DNA of 64,000 nt from Blasia pusilla (Eukaryota; Marchantiophyta; Marchantiopsida; Blasiales): contig CM114274.1 in assembly GCA_050084515.1 (NCBI GenBank), positions 22,630,001-22,694,000 of the forward strand, given 5' to 3'. A program made the translations under genes and the position numbers. The first letter of the stretch is position 1. Each line of letters begins with the position of its first letter. The notes under the pieces were generated by a model that was given only the letters and a program-made list of their open reading frames with translations, was not told the DNA's origin and did not search any database. Positions 1 through 12,286 of this stretch are shown here, one piece after another.

Positions 1-1960
1 ACTCAATGCTACACCTGAAATAGAGGATCGCTCCACCGCAATACCCTCATCCACCTCAGCATGTGTAGCAGTAACACTCCCACGCTCACACAACGTGGCT
101 GCTAGCTGAAATAGAGGAACTAAGTCAACTCCTAAGGCCATCAACTCAGTGGTTGAAACCAATGGGGATCCCAACACTGAAGTTGCCATCCGCAATACTG
201 CACTGGATGCTACATTCGTGTCTACTACACGCGATGTCGATGCCTTAGTCCCCACTATAGGCTCAATAGGCTGCGTAAGAACCATGGATGGAGTCCTAAG
301 CACCTTAGACAACAAGAATGACTGAGGAAGCCTAGCCTGCCTCCCAGCCTCACCCCTCTGTGGGTCCAACTCCATAGTAGCACCACGTGGCTCTGACGCT
401 CAAGTGGCTCCTCTCGTAACTGTAGTTGATGCCTCAACATGTGCTGCACTCGCCACATAAGAGATATCATCCCCTCCATAAGAGGTGGAAGCCCCTGCTC
501 CCGAACCTGCTCTATGCTGGATACCAGCCATAGTAGCCAACCTCTGCTCCAACTGCTCAATCCTGGCAGCCATAGCTAACTCTATCGTAGTGATAGGGGT
601 AGCCACCGTAGGCTCTCCAACTGCTGGTCCACCTCTACCACTCCTACCACCTCTACCACCTCGACCTCGGAGCTACTCCACCACGGCCGCGGCCAGATGT
701 CAACTCTGGATGAAGATCAAAGCAACGCTCTCGAGGATGACCTGGTCTCCCGCAATGATCACACTGAGTTGGGGCCGATTGAGGCCCATCCTCCAAAGTC
801 CGTCTCCCATCCTCTTGGGGACAAAACCTCCTAACATGATCATCTCCACATGTCCAACATGATTTTCCTTGCTACGGGGCAACAAATGAAGGCAATGGTC
901 TCTGCGCAAGTGTCCCTTTAGGACCTGATTGAGGTCGTGTGTATCCCCCACAACTCCCACTACTAGTACCACCACCACTACTACGAGACTGTGAGGTGGA
1001 ATGTTGAACACGAGAAGTAGTAGTTGTATCCCTACTCAATGCGGATGTCACCACTCTCTCCTCCACCATGTTAATCTTCTCAGATAGAGCAAACACATGG
1101 GCCAATGTGGGTGAATCATCACTCATAAGAGTAGCATCACGTATCCTACGGCGCAACTCTCTGTCTATGATCCCATACCAAAATTGAACTGCCTAAGCCT
1201 CGAGCACACCCTGGGTAACTGAAATCAAACGTCGCATACGAGTGTATGCCTCATGAAGACTCTTACCAGTCTTTCGCTCAAATTCCTGAAGACTCCTCAA
1301 CTTCTCTCTCTTCACTCCGTGATAGTTCTTCTTCAACCTCTTGAAGAACTTTGCAACCGGGCTGAATGATGGTGGGGCACTAGTTCCTCCACTGGTACCT
1401 CCACTTGTACCCCCACTCTGGCTCATACTCGCACCACTTAATGTCGGGCTGGCTGACACAGTAAGAGCACTACTACCACTACCACCATGGGTGATAGACA
1501 CATAGCCTGGAGACCAATATTGTCTCCATGCCTCAATCTCAGTAGCATGGTCCCTCCTAAACTCATGGTAATCATCCATGGGTGGTCCCTCCAAGTGCTG
1601 AAACAATCCCTTCCAAGCCAAGAAGGGTGTAAACAACGTGGCGTTCCGCAATATCTGCATATCACACCACGTATAAAACTCCTGAATGAAGTCCTCCAAC
1701 TCAATGGTGCCCACTGTACCCGAGTATCAACGTGGGCCCTTCATGGCCCCATATATCCCATCCATGTCCCAAATCAATGGAGCTGCAACACTCAATAACA
1801 ACGTAGAAGACTCAATGTTTGGAACACCCCTGTCCTCCTCTTCATCAACCATCTGAAGTGGAAAAGGTAGCCGATACCTCAATCCACTCCGTGTAAAACC
1901 ACCACTGTCCGCACCACGGTCCCCAACCAAACCACCAGACAGCTCCGTGATGACCAACGC
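1..1960 (-). mobile_element. Ty3-MT retrotransposon, copy 1 (gag to start of protease region)
   Basis: This is a minus-strand fragment of the Ty3-type family whose other copies lie at 52-62 kb. The gag core is recognisable by its close match to the plus-strand copy at 54.6-55.1 kb: both read ELxDFI, then a DDYHEF block, then a KLRSxxxF block and a final SLHEAYT..RRLI block. Below the gag the fragment continues through two zinc knuckles and a Gly/Arg-rich linker into the region before the protease, then runs off the window edge. Stops and at least one frameshift (near 660) show it is dead. The LTR and primer site should lie above 1960, but I could not identify them. Confidence 0.75.
722..1957 (-). 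pseudogene. Gag polyprotein with two CCHC zinc knuckles (decayed)
   Basis: Gag forms the retrotransposon particle and binds the RNA genome. One frame runs from about 1957 to the knuckles, broken by in-frame stops near 1724, 1190 and 870. The first of these looks like a CGA to TGA change. The gag core spans 1193-1714. Two classical CX2CX4HX4C knuckles follow in the same frame: CWTCGDDHVRRFC at 859-821 and CDHCGRPGHPRERC at 763-722. A Ser/Gly-rich stretch with repeated GGTSGG-like triplets sits in the middle of the gag (about 1375-1480) and is probably a slippage-prone linker. Two knuckles are typical of several plant Ty3 gags. The family assignment is firm, because the 54.6-kb copy shares the same blocks. 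Confidence 0.78.
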
Positions 1961-2483
1961 CGATACCGCACCACCATTAAATCACCACTACTAAGTAACC
2001 AAGTGACGTCGATGTCGCTGTATTATTCTAGCTCTACTAGCTATGGGTGTAGGCAACCTAACTTGTAATCACCACAAGAAGCCTCCCACGGTCTACTAGT
2101 CATCACTCCAGCCTCACTACCGGGTAGCACACAAGAGTAAAACTACTCTGGAAATCAACGTCAATCCTAACAATGGGCGCGCGAGCAAGAAGCAACGATG
2201 GAGGGGATCCAAACACAAGAAGTCCAACGAAAAACCTCCAATCACAAATGGAAATCAAGGTAACATAATCCACCAAACATGGCGCCCCCTAAATCCACAG
2301 CACCCACCACACAATTCTAACGCAATAGCTACTTCGTCGATAGTCGATGACGTGCTAGTCACACTCACAGCACCTAAAAATATCATCTGCATGGAGAGGC
2401 TACACTGTACTATGCGCTATAGGTCCATCAACCAAAAACCCGAGATGCATAAAGTGCCTAACACATCTCCGAACAACACCAAA

Positions 2484-2585
2484 TGAGCTACACCAGTGTG
2501 TACACTCGCATAGTTAAGAACTCAGCAGTTAAGCGTCTTCCAAGAAGAATAGCCCAAAGATGGGTGACCAGTTATGCAACACTCA
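2484..2585 (+). pseudogene. 5S rRNA-derived sequence
   Basis: The stretch follows the plant 5S rRNA plan. ACCAG is near the start. AGAACTC-GCAGTTAAGCG at 2518-2535 covers the A-box of the internal promoter, and GATGGGTGACC at 2559-2569 covers the C-box. Between them the sequence has drifted, and the 3' end after the C-box is short. Both polymerase III control boxes are nearly intact. A complete 5S gene is about 120 bp, so this is a derivative and not a functional rRNA gene. 5S-derived segments are known in Cassandra-type LTR retrotransposons and in SINE3 elements. Which of these applies here is unresolved. Confidence 0.72.
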
Positions 2586-2617
2586 ACTCACAAATCCTGC
2601 AAAAATTGCCTCATGCC

Positions 2618-2641
2618 CAAGCAAGCAAGCTTGCTTGCTTG
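2618..2641. repeat. 24-bp perfect palindrome
   Basis: The sequence is a perfect inverted repeat centred on AAGCTT, made of CAAG/CTTG steps, about 35 bp after the 5S-like segment. It could form a cruciform or a hairpin in a transcript. It may simply be a slippage product of the CAAG tetramer. Confidence 0.8.
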
Positions 2642-4928
2642 CTCCTTGCTCCTTACTCCGCCTCTCACGCCCACTCGCCCCGAGCTACCTCGAAATGCTC
2701 AAAAAATCTCGAGACATGCCCCTATCGCCACGCTTCTCCATGCTTCGCTATGGAGAGAGGCCCAACCACGGCGCCCCCAATTAACGGGATAGGCATCTCC
2801 AACAACGGACAAGTCACCAACCCACCAGCCCCTCCGATTTACTGTCCACTATAGTCAGACCTTGAGCTAGTCTACAAAATTTTGATCAGCAATTATTCCA
2901 CAAATCCTCAACCAAAATTGAATCTATTTCAACCGGAATTCAATTGACCACCATAGTTATCTCTCCCCAACAAAGCAGCTACAACCAAGCTCTGTACTCT
3001 GAGGTAAAAATCAGACAAACTTGTTGTCCATACACCTCCAAAATCGCAAATCTGACAACGCTTCCGCCCAGATTCATGCACACAGAAATCCGCAACGCTC
3101 CACACACTCAAGCACATAGCTTCACATGAGATCACAATATAAGTAGCAACAGAATCCTCTCACCCGATCTGGATGAACTTCAACAGAGCTTCTGTACTCC
3201 AAGCTCTCTACATCAGAAAACCGTCGAACACGAACCAGAATCTTCAATCCTTGATAACTTCCAACTCCCTTGACAAAATCCGGCGATCTAAAGCACGTTG
3301 GAAAGCTCTCAGCAAGGCGCTTCTTTCCCAACCAACCATGCACCAGATTCATACCTCCAACATAGGCCACAAGCCACAAACATCCACGGCTGAGTACACA
3401 ATCAGCCCTAACCAGATCCTACTGATCCACGATTGAAGCTACCATCAATCTACTCCAGTTCTTTGAGTGAAATCCGTGAAAGACCTACTGTCATAAACAC
3501 GTATAGAATCACATACAATCAAGCCAAACCCACTCCACGATGGGAGAATCCAGGTCGAAGCTTGCGAGAACCATCATAGCCAAGAGCTCTACAGTGCACT
3601 ACCAAGGCTAACTCCCAACGCAACAGGATCAACTCAAAGAACTAACTGTTCCTTGAGTGCACTCCACACTATATCCTCCAACCTAAGAGCGGGCCCTACT
3701 GGAAAAGTCACCCTCAACGGAGTAACCCCCAACCCTATGTATGAAACCGCATCTCTACCTAGACACTACGGCCCTACATAAGATATGGCCTCTACTAGCA
3801 CACTATACTCTACGATATAATCCGTATGGTCATGATATATCGGACAATCTACAAGTATGAAGGTTGTCAAATAAGTCATTAATGTACTTGTGGAGATGGC
3901 TCATGGGGCAGTGACTTGGCCATGAGGACAACAAATGGATAGGGTGCAATTCGATTTCGAAGCATAACATGGCTTTCTAAATTATTGTGGTGCAATCGAT
4001 GTCATCGATCTTGAAGATTAGGGATCTCGCGACCCAAAATAGGCTCCATTGGGACCTACCCTAAGGACCAGAAGATCACCAAGATCTAACGGATGGAAAT
4101 GCATCTCTAATGGGATTCGCGCAGTTAGAAGGATTCGTGCGGTAAGCTTTTGCGACTCTACCACCTCCCATTTCTTATAACCGGGAAACTGATGAATCGA
4201 TTGAAAAAAGACAGACACAGAGGGAAACTCAAAGTAGACAAGAAGAACGGAATTAGGGGAATAGCGTACTGTTGAGTGCAATCAACTGACAGGGTCGCAG
4301 CGACCGTACGGTTGCGTTTGGTCTAGTAGCGTGTCCATGGGATCCGGTCTCTAAGGGGAAACTAAGACCATTGAAAGCTTTGAGTCTTGATGGTTTGCTT
4401 TTGAGTATAGATATTCCCACCTCTTGCTTTGATAAGGGCCGCAATCTATATAATTAAAAGAGCACGGGGAGAGAGAAAACACTGCTCCACTGTTGACACA
4501 TGTCATTTTATGAGAAGGAATAAAGTTAAGCAAAGAAAATTAAATTAAATGAGGAAGGGAAAGGAGGACACAGGAGGTGCTAAAAAATATTTTTTTTAAA
4601 GATTTTAAGATCATCACTGCATCGCACAAGCAACACTCTAGTCAAAATGGACAAAGGATTTGTGACGAACACAGCATTAGGGCGTCTCAACTTATACCTT
4701 CAATGTTGGACATTAATGCCTGGATTTTATTTCATGGCAATACAAGGTGTCGGAGGAGGTGAACACATTGAGTTTATATCCAGACCGTCTAACCTAATTC
4801 TCTCCCATTTAATTCCAAACAAGTGTGTGGCCGGTGTACTAAGGGTTGAACGCAAAATAAATTACTCTGTGTTATACTTTCATCATAAATATTACAAGGG
4901 TGTAACATAGTAGGCAATTATTAACATT

Positions 4929-7756
4929 GTAAATGGTAAATAGTAAATAGATCAAGCCCGTGGGATCCAAAGGGTCAAAAGGCTGAAAAACACATTACAA
5001 GTCATTCATTCACAAACCCAGAAAAAGATCCTAAAGACCTTCTCCTAGCTACTGCTTAGAGCACTTGAGCGATGAAAAATGAAGTCCCTAATATAACAAC
5101 CTAAATCATAAGGCACTAGTTATAGTAAAGAATAAAAATTCTCCACATATATTTTATGAGCTAGTCTAATCTCTTCATACCTTGGACAAACACATGCTCT
5201 TCATCCTCAATATTTTCTCCATCACATAACCTACAAATTTGTTCACTTCTATCAATATTAAACCATCATCCTTCCTCAATTCCTAGCCTATGAGACCCAG
5301 TTCTATGTCGTGCGAGAATATGACGTAAGAACGTGGAGATCCCCGCAAGTAGGTATCCTTGTTCACAATATACAAGCATAGGATTAACATAAAGTTGAGA
5401 AAACTCCATTTTGGTGCCCGGGCTTCTCCAAATAATGTTGAGAAATTGCTTCTGTAGATGCTCGCGGAGTGCCATCGGTTTCAAGTCCCAATCGCGTTCC
5501 ACCACATTCCACTTTGAAGACCAAATCACCACATCCGCAATCCACCCTATGGAACATGTGGCTCGCAAAGCTTGATGAGGGAGGCAAGAAATATCAAGAG
5601 ATCTCACCCTTGCGATGTAAGTGATGGTCAAGTAAAGAGCTTCAGCCTCTAAAGGAAGACAACTTGTTTCCGCAAGAAGAATAGCATACGGACTTTGGTT
5701 TCTTACACCCAATTCTTCTTGTAGAAATATCTTTTGCACCCTCTCCACGCGCTTCCGACTTGTCTTCTTACAACTAGGGCCCCAAAATTGGGTCCCATAT
5801 AAGACCACCGGCAACACTAAGCTCCTAAATAAGAATTTTCTAAGACCCCAAGACACAAGATGAGCTCTTCTACACCGGTTTAAAAATGAATATAGAGTTT
5901 TATAGCCAGCTTCTACTCTCTTTTGCATGCAAAGTGCCCAACTATAGTCATGAGAGAAATCGATGCCTAGATATTTGTAACTCTTCACTTGTTCTAATTG
6001 TAGACCTTTGTAAAAGAACGAGAACTTGGATCTAGTACCCACTATAATGAGTTTAGACTTCTCCATATTAACCTCCATCCGATTCTGGGTACAAAACCTT
6101 GCCAAAGAGTCTAGGTGTTTTTGTAAAGTAATGTCCAATAGAATCTCCTCCCCACTTGAAAAGTTCAATAGAAAGACCATCCAAATCCTCACATTTTTTA
6201 TTTGCTAATCTTCTTAGTTGAGTCATCACCTCTGCTTTAGAGAATAAGCCAGGTATTCCTTCACAACGTGGCATAGATGTAGCATCAAAGAAAAAATAAA
6301 GCTTTTCGGCAAAAGATATCAAAGACTTGGGATCAAGAGTAGGTTTTGAAGACCGTACTACTAACCGTCTCCAAAATGATTTGGGGTCCTCATGCAGCTC
6401 CCTTGTCAAGGACTCTTGCTTCCGCAGAAAGAAAGCTCGTTTCTTAGATTTCATCAAGTATTTGTAAAGGCTCGTCTAAATAAGCCGAATTTGGATATCC
6501 AAAGATTTATCTACTGATCTTGCCCTTTCTTGCTTGCATTTAGAGTCAAACCATCCATTACAAGGGAGGCTCCTAGCACTTCTCTCCCTATGCCACAAAA
6601 AGAACTTAGATGCAGTGTTTTTGAGCAATTCGATTAGTTGCAAACTTGCCATGTGTGGATCTGGGCTCCATACAATACGAGTCAAGAGTTCTTGTAAATG
6701 TAGCATATAAAGATCTTTTTTACCAGGATCTAAGCGAAACTTGGGAGAAGCTTAAACAGATTGACATGTCGAGAGAGGAATTTCCTTTGACAGTGAGAGA
6801 GTAAAAAAAAAGAGGTGCGTGATCTGATTGAGGCCGAGGTTCTAGAATATCAAATGTAGAGATAAGAGAGCTATTAGCGGGCGAGGACAGAAGATAATCG
6901 ATGGTGCTAGCGTCGGTAGACGAGAAACACGTATTGGAGTGAGAGTTGGGAAAATGAGAGGTTTCATTAAGAACTTTCAAATTACAAGTGGCTCCGAAGG
7001 TTAAAAAATGCTCTGTCAAAGAATTTTTAGAAAGATCTAAAGAGATTCTAGACCACAAACTATCCTCATGTTCTTTGAGAAGAGGAGAAGTCAAGACATC
7101 AGTGAATTGGGTAACAGTACTTCTACGAGCATTGAAATCCCCAACTAGAAAGACTTCACCTTTGCTTTGATATTTGAGAACATAAGTCGATGGAACGGTT
7201 GACTTCGATTGTAAGTGCGTGTTGAGTAGGTAGGCATGGACAATGGTGCAAAATAATAAACCGCCAAATAACAATAAGATCCCTCAACTAAACCAAGACG
7301 TAGCCAATGATATTGGCCCCCGATATCTTGATCTTCAAGATGTATGAGAGGTAGAAATTGAGACCTGATGAATGTTGCAATGCCGCCATAACCCCTTCTT
7401 GCCCGTTGCTTTCTTTGGTTCCATATGGATCCCACAAAAGTAAACCCTTGCATCTCTGCAATAGTATTACTCTGATGTACCAAAGTCTCCAAAATATTGA
7501 TGATGTTTGCCATCTCCCAAACTGGTAGAGCACCCACATACTTTTTTGTTGAAAGGCCTCGTATATTCCACATAAACACTCTCAGGTTCTTGGATTGCTA
7601 GGTTGATAACTCTCTTTTTCTCTGGGTAACAATTGCTCGACCATCGCGTAGATAAGCAATAAATCCTGCTTCTTGAGCCTCTTTGACCTTTGCAAGATCC
7701 TTTCTCCTAGCTTTGACTTATAGAGATGTGAGATCAGAATCCAACCATATCCTCAA
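4929..7756 (-). mobile_element. LINE copy A, internally deleted
   Basis: This is a non-LTR retrotransposon on the minus strand. Its 3' end, at the low coordinate, is a run of TTTACCA-like heptamers in place of poly(A), followed inward by the terminal block shared by all LINE copies in this window. It keeps the endonuclease domain and the C-terminal part of ORF2. The central reverse transcriptase palm, including the YADD box, is missing: the sequence jumps from the conserved block before the RT core directly to the block after it, near 6125. Compared with copy D (plus strand, 36.6-39.7 kb) about 0.6 kb is lost. The 5' end stops at about 7756, just inside the ORF1/ORF2 junction seen in copy B. 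Confidence 0.85.
5266..7579 (-). pseudogene. LINE ORF2 (endonuclease + partial RT), copy A
   Basis: ORF2 supplies the nicking endonuclease and reverse transcriptase for target-primed insertion. The endonuclease (about 6800-7579) begins with an NIRG motif, contains GDFNAR and ends in SDHAPL, the APE-type signature residues. A frame change near 7150-7270 breaks it. The linker at 6068-6706 is in two frames. The C-terminal 5266-6192 frame holds the thumb/C-terminal region (YKYLGIDF block). Just below it, in another frame, is the start of a CxxC...H...C finger (CRLCDGENIEDEEHVF); a small deletion near 5185 removed the end of this finger. Because the catalytic palm is deleted, this copy cannot have encoded a working RT. 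Confidence 0.85.
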
Positions 7757-10700
7757 ACAAAATATGCCTTTTCAATTGAGACGGGACCATATGGGCAAAG
7801 TAGTGTCTAGATGAAAAAATAGTTTGGACTAATTCTGAATTAGGGATTGGTGGTTTTTCTGTCGATCACCTTGTTGTCACATGAAAAAAATATTAATGGC
7901 TGGCGGTCGAGCCTTGGAGCAATGTGCTGCAGTGTTTGAGCCTGCCTAATTCATTCGCTGACGGGCGCCCAATCAAACTCTACACTTTCTTGATTTTGTG
8001 CCCTCCCTTTAGTATACATTTGGTATGTTGAGAAATATAGTAGGTATGCAGCTAAATTGCTCGTGTGCACCACCAGTTTCTTCAGATGGAACTTGCGTCA
8101 TGTTTGGTGGCGATAGTTTCATAATACGGTTCCTTTTTTTAGAGTGCAGCATTGGGAATCAACGGCTACGTCCGCTTATCCATGGAGGAAAGTAATCAAT
8201 TCTATCCTTGCTTATCGAAGCCGACACTCAGTTTGCTTGCTTCCAAAATCAAATTACCGTAGGTTCAAATTGTAGTTTCTCTCTTGCAGCAATCGGCGAA
8301 CCATTGACAATCGTCATGGACCAAGGCTTAAGGATTGATTGGTCTAGCACATGCTTCTTAGAATTTCGTCGCTCTATTCTGTAGCAACTCATTATTCATT
8401 GTGGACTACGCTCGTCAAAAACTGCCCTAGTGTTGTCAGTCAATAGTGTCGATTTCCCTACGTTTGAGCATACCGTTATTATTTTGGAGGATTGAACCTA
8501 CAATCGTAGGAGTAAAATTACAATTGTAGTAGTGAAAAAAGCCAATGGCAAGTGCAATTTGTTGTACGTTCATTTATTTTATTTATGTTTGCACCAAAAA
8601 CAATCTCTGATGCCGAGAAGTCGTCAGGACATGCAGGGATTCTGCATATTGGGAATCACATCATTCTTGTTAGGGGAGTGCACACCGTCCAATGCTTCCT
8701 CCCGGTTGCGTCAACCTATGCCATTATTGCATTTGATAGGTTGTCGAGGCTTAGTACTTTTGTGCAGTATGCCATAGACTGCAATATGTTTGCTTTTCCA
8801 TCTCTATTACGTAGGGTTGGGTAAAGTGTTACAAGCGGTTGTGCCATTACAACACCTCTATTGAGAAAGAAAGAGACAGTTTCGCGATGCCATTTCTTTT
8901 TGTTGCGCCAACTCTACAATAGACCTTGTGCACATGCACTTGTGCATTGAGCACACCTTGGATTGCATGTAGCAAGTGTTCGGTTGCAATTGTAGCTTGT
9001 TCTCCATCCACTATCAATCTCCGACTATCTTTGCTCGCTGTATTTCGCACTTGCTATTTTCTCGCAGTATTCAGCACTTGCTATTTTCTCGGCGTTTATT
9101 TGGTTGCGAGCACCACTCAGGTATTACTTTCCACGTTCCATTGTTTTTGGCACCTCCTTCTTCATCTCAGCCGCCGATGGATGGGCAAAAAAATTGAAAA
9201 TTCAGTTATGACTCAACATGCCATTTAGAAAATTTTTGGGAGTAAAGTACCTTAGTAAGGGAGTAAAGGCATTAGTGAGCCCTTTCTCTTGATTCTTGCT
9301 AGCCATATTCATAAACCTGATGATAAGCCACCCGACACTAATTTCATTATCTCAAGGGACCTATTTGTACTTCGTCGTATTGAAAATGAGTCCCTTGAAC
9401 TTCAATGTGGATAGCGCGACCCAATGATACGGGGTCAATCTGGATAGAAGCAAGAGGCAATAAGATCCATTTGGAGGTTTACGGCGGAAGTTTACGTTCG
9501 ATTAGTGAGGATCGAGCCATAGTCAAAGATCTGGGCAACAAGATAATGAGTCGACTCGATGCCAGTGAACTATATAGAGCCGGAACATATGCGCAATGTT
9601 TTCCTACGCATGTACGTTTGTATTATCAATCTTTCATGTCCTTCCACTATCATGATAGGCTTTAAGAGAAGGCCTGCTGATTCTTACTTTACTTACAGCT
9701 GAAAGTTTAAGAAAATGCCTACTAATTCTTGATTTGGTTTCTTCATACACAGTCTGTGTCTTGCTCTTCTTTCTCGAGGTATCTTCGCGCTTGATTTCTT
9801 GTTCATATATTCATTTAGGCCACAGCTCTTGCCATGCCAACATTACTAGCTGAAATTATTAGCATTGAGCAGGAGATCTATGGATCAACCGCCTTATCTA
9901 ATAGACCAAGCCCATAGGGATCTCTCAACCATAGTCAGTGCCGCCCCTTTCTAACGAACCATCTGGAACTAATGATAGAAAAATTCCAAAGATTTAATAT
10001 GAAAAGCAGGCGAGTAGTACTTGCCTTCCTAGACACATTGAACGCTTGAAATCTTCACCTATTTGTTCTTAAGGCTTGTTGATCAATTCATGGAGTGTTT
10101 TAAATCAACAGTCGAGGGCTGTGAAATCTTTCCATTGATCCAACTGCGGAACTCCCCAGCCTTCGTGTATAGCCTCGCCTTGGATTTCAAACCCCTGCTT
10201 CCACCCACAATCAACACTGCATGATTTGTAATGTCTTGTGAGGCACACAACTGTAGTTCGTCATTCCACCCGCCATGAAAAATGGACTACTATGGCCCCG
10301 TATCTTCTTCCCTACAATACTAGCAGCTGCTGCTGTTGCTACAGTTGAAGATGATGAGCCTTCGTGGCTATGCCTAGCGCACTACACCTGCAGCCTCGGG
10401 GACGTAGTTTTAAAGCTCCTGGATCTTCAGACATTATAATGCATCCAAAAGTGTGTAGCAAAGAAGAGTCATATGGTCAGCAACCTATTGTGTGCACCCA
10501 TCAGTTGGAAACTGGGGCTTTCTATACCAATGCTCTCTTCATCTTTCCAAATAGGGTTTGCAGTCATACATCTCCTCATAAATGTGTATATGCATTCATC
10601 TATAGCTCATTTCGTTATTGGGTTGTGAAGAATGAGCTAAAAGCCGTAAACTTCCAACTGAGAAACCTCATTAATCTCCGCACTAAACCTGTCTTGCAAC

Positions 10701-11440
10701 AGATCTAGAGTTCAAACGAGCTATTCATGGGGAAGAATGCTTTCTTGAGTCATTGCAACTTACACTAAAAATGTTCAGTGTGGTATATACATCCGTGAAG
10801 TGTCTGTCTGTCTATTGGTCTCTATTTGTTTTGCATATTCATTATGTTCCCACACCATGTTCAAAGTATTGATGAAATGGCCATCTTTATAAACAACCAT
10901 TTTGCCAACTATGGTATAGTAAATCCGTGTTGTTTACTCTACATACTATGAACTAATTTTTCTTTACAGGGCACTAGTGTGATTCCCAAGATCTGTAGTT
11001 ATAATCGATACATTGTCACCTTATAGCAGACGTACTAAATTACTAATGCTCTATTTTCTATTTGTGGGTGAGGACAACATATTTCAAGTAAACTACCTAC
11101 TAGGTACCTGCTCACCTTTATTGTTCTTCTTGTACTCTTGTTGCATTACGTCAATTGCATGTCTTTTATATCATACAATTGTGTTAGTGATAATGTTTTT
11201 ATCCTTGCTCTGATTACTTGTTGTATATCGCATGAGTTCTCTCTATATAGACATGTCTTTTTCATGTTGATGTGACATTGGATTATGCTTTGTTACAATC
11301 CGATGTGCTTGGTAGTTTAATATATGCTGAACTGGATGCAAAATCAATTGTACTAATACAAAAATCTCCAAAGACACTGGATTAGTAACCTATAAACACC
11401 TGCACTTCTATTGAATTAGTAGTTTAACCATATTGTTCTG
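7757..11440. other. Unassigned interval between LINE A and the Helitron
   Basis: It is probably part of the unit into which LINE A inserted. Plus-strand frames at 8552-8824, 9405-9665 and 10364-10708 look more protein-like than their surroundings, and there are acceptor-like sites (for example near 10970), but I recognise no domain. Captured gene fragments or the 5' part of the Helitron at 11.4 kb are possible explanations. Confidence 0.35.
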
Positions 11441-11447
11441 GTCCAGC

Positions 11448-12243
11448 TGTGTAAGAACTTACACTCCTTGTTACATATGGCCTCGGCTAGAGAATTGGTT
11501 CGCAATAGGAAATCCACGTTAGGAAATTGGAGTAGACTTAGAGCATGCAGGCTATGTGCAACATTGAGATTAAGGCTTAGCGATAAGATAAAGAAAACCA
11601 GTGAGTAGAATGTGGCCTGATATTCAGGCTGAACTACATAGTTGGCAACAACAATGCTCAAACTTTATAGGGAGTATGAAGTGTTGTGGTTATTGTGGGA
11701 CAGTTTGCTATGGGAACACACAGAATAAGATGGTTGTCGCAGAAAGTGAGACATATCCGCCTTATGCGCTATGCAATGGTTACATGACTAAGCACATAAT
11801 TCCTTCTCCTCACAAATTCTATGCATGTTCACAATGCAACAATGGTAAATGGTGTACCCCAGGAACAACATAACGTTTATTTGACTCCTTCCTACATACG
11901 CGGCGTGCTTAAGGTGAAGCCGTTGTATCTGCAGCTACTATCGCTTGTTGATTCTTGCCTAGGGATTGAAACAAAGTACAATGGATTTCATACACGGTTT
12001 TTTCAAGTTGACTCCCTTCTTGACTGTCCACTTGTTGCATGGAATGTTGAGCATCCAGTGTTATCTAATCTACATTTCCTCTACCACCAGGTAAGAAACG
12101 TTCTATTGGTGAACCGGAGGGTGAACCAATTAATCACTCACTATATACCCTTGATTGAGTTACCCAATCCTACACTTGGGCTTGTAATTCTCCCATCATC
12201 TAGTGTAGATGCAATTTTGAAATCGTCGCAAGAGAAGGGTTAG
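11448..12243 (+). pseudogene. Helitron protein, N-terminal region
   Basis: This is the region before the Rep nuclease in plant Helitron proteins. It begins with a basic stretch (ARELVRNRKST) and, after a frame change near 11600, continues through a Cys-rich segment with CCGYCG and ACSQCNNGKWC. A second frame change leads into a conserved block ending around LLSLVDSCLGI...DCPLVAW. This arrangement of a Cys-rich segment and conserved block before the Helitron-like N domain fits known plant Helitron proteins. I see no catalytic residues here. At least two frameshifts and one stop make it non-functional. Confidence 0.6.
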
Positions 12244-12286
12244 CTTACCCATAGTATGTCTGTAGATCCGTATAGTACAGAACTTA

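Larger units (their letters stand above)
1961..4928. other. Intergenic or LTR-like DNA with no gene found
   Basis: No convincing coding exon is visible on either strand. Because it lies 5' of the minus-strand gag, part of it is probably the leader and LTR of copy 1, but I found no tRNA primer site or paired LTR to prove that. It contains the 5S-like segment and the palindrome listed separately. Short open frames here have no recognisable domain. Confidence 0.4.

Noticed and set aside
485-862. Plus-strand frame rich in Pro and Leu
   Set aside because: It is the antisense of the Gly/Arg-rich linker and knuckle region of the minus-strand gag.
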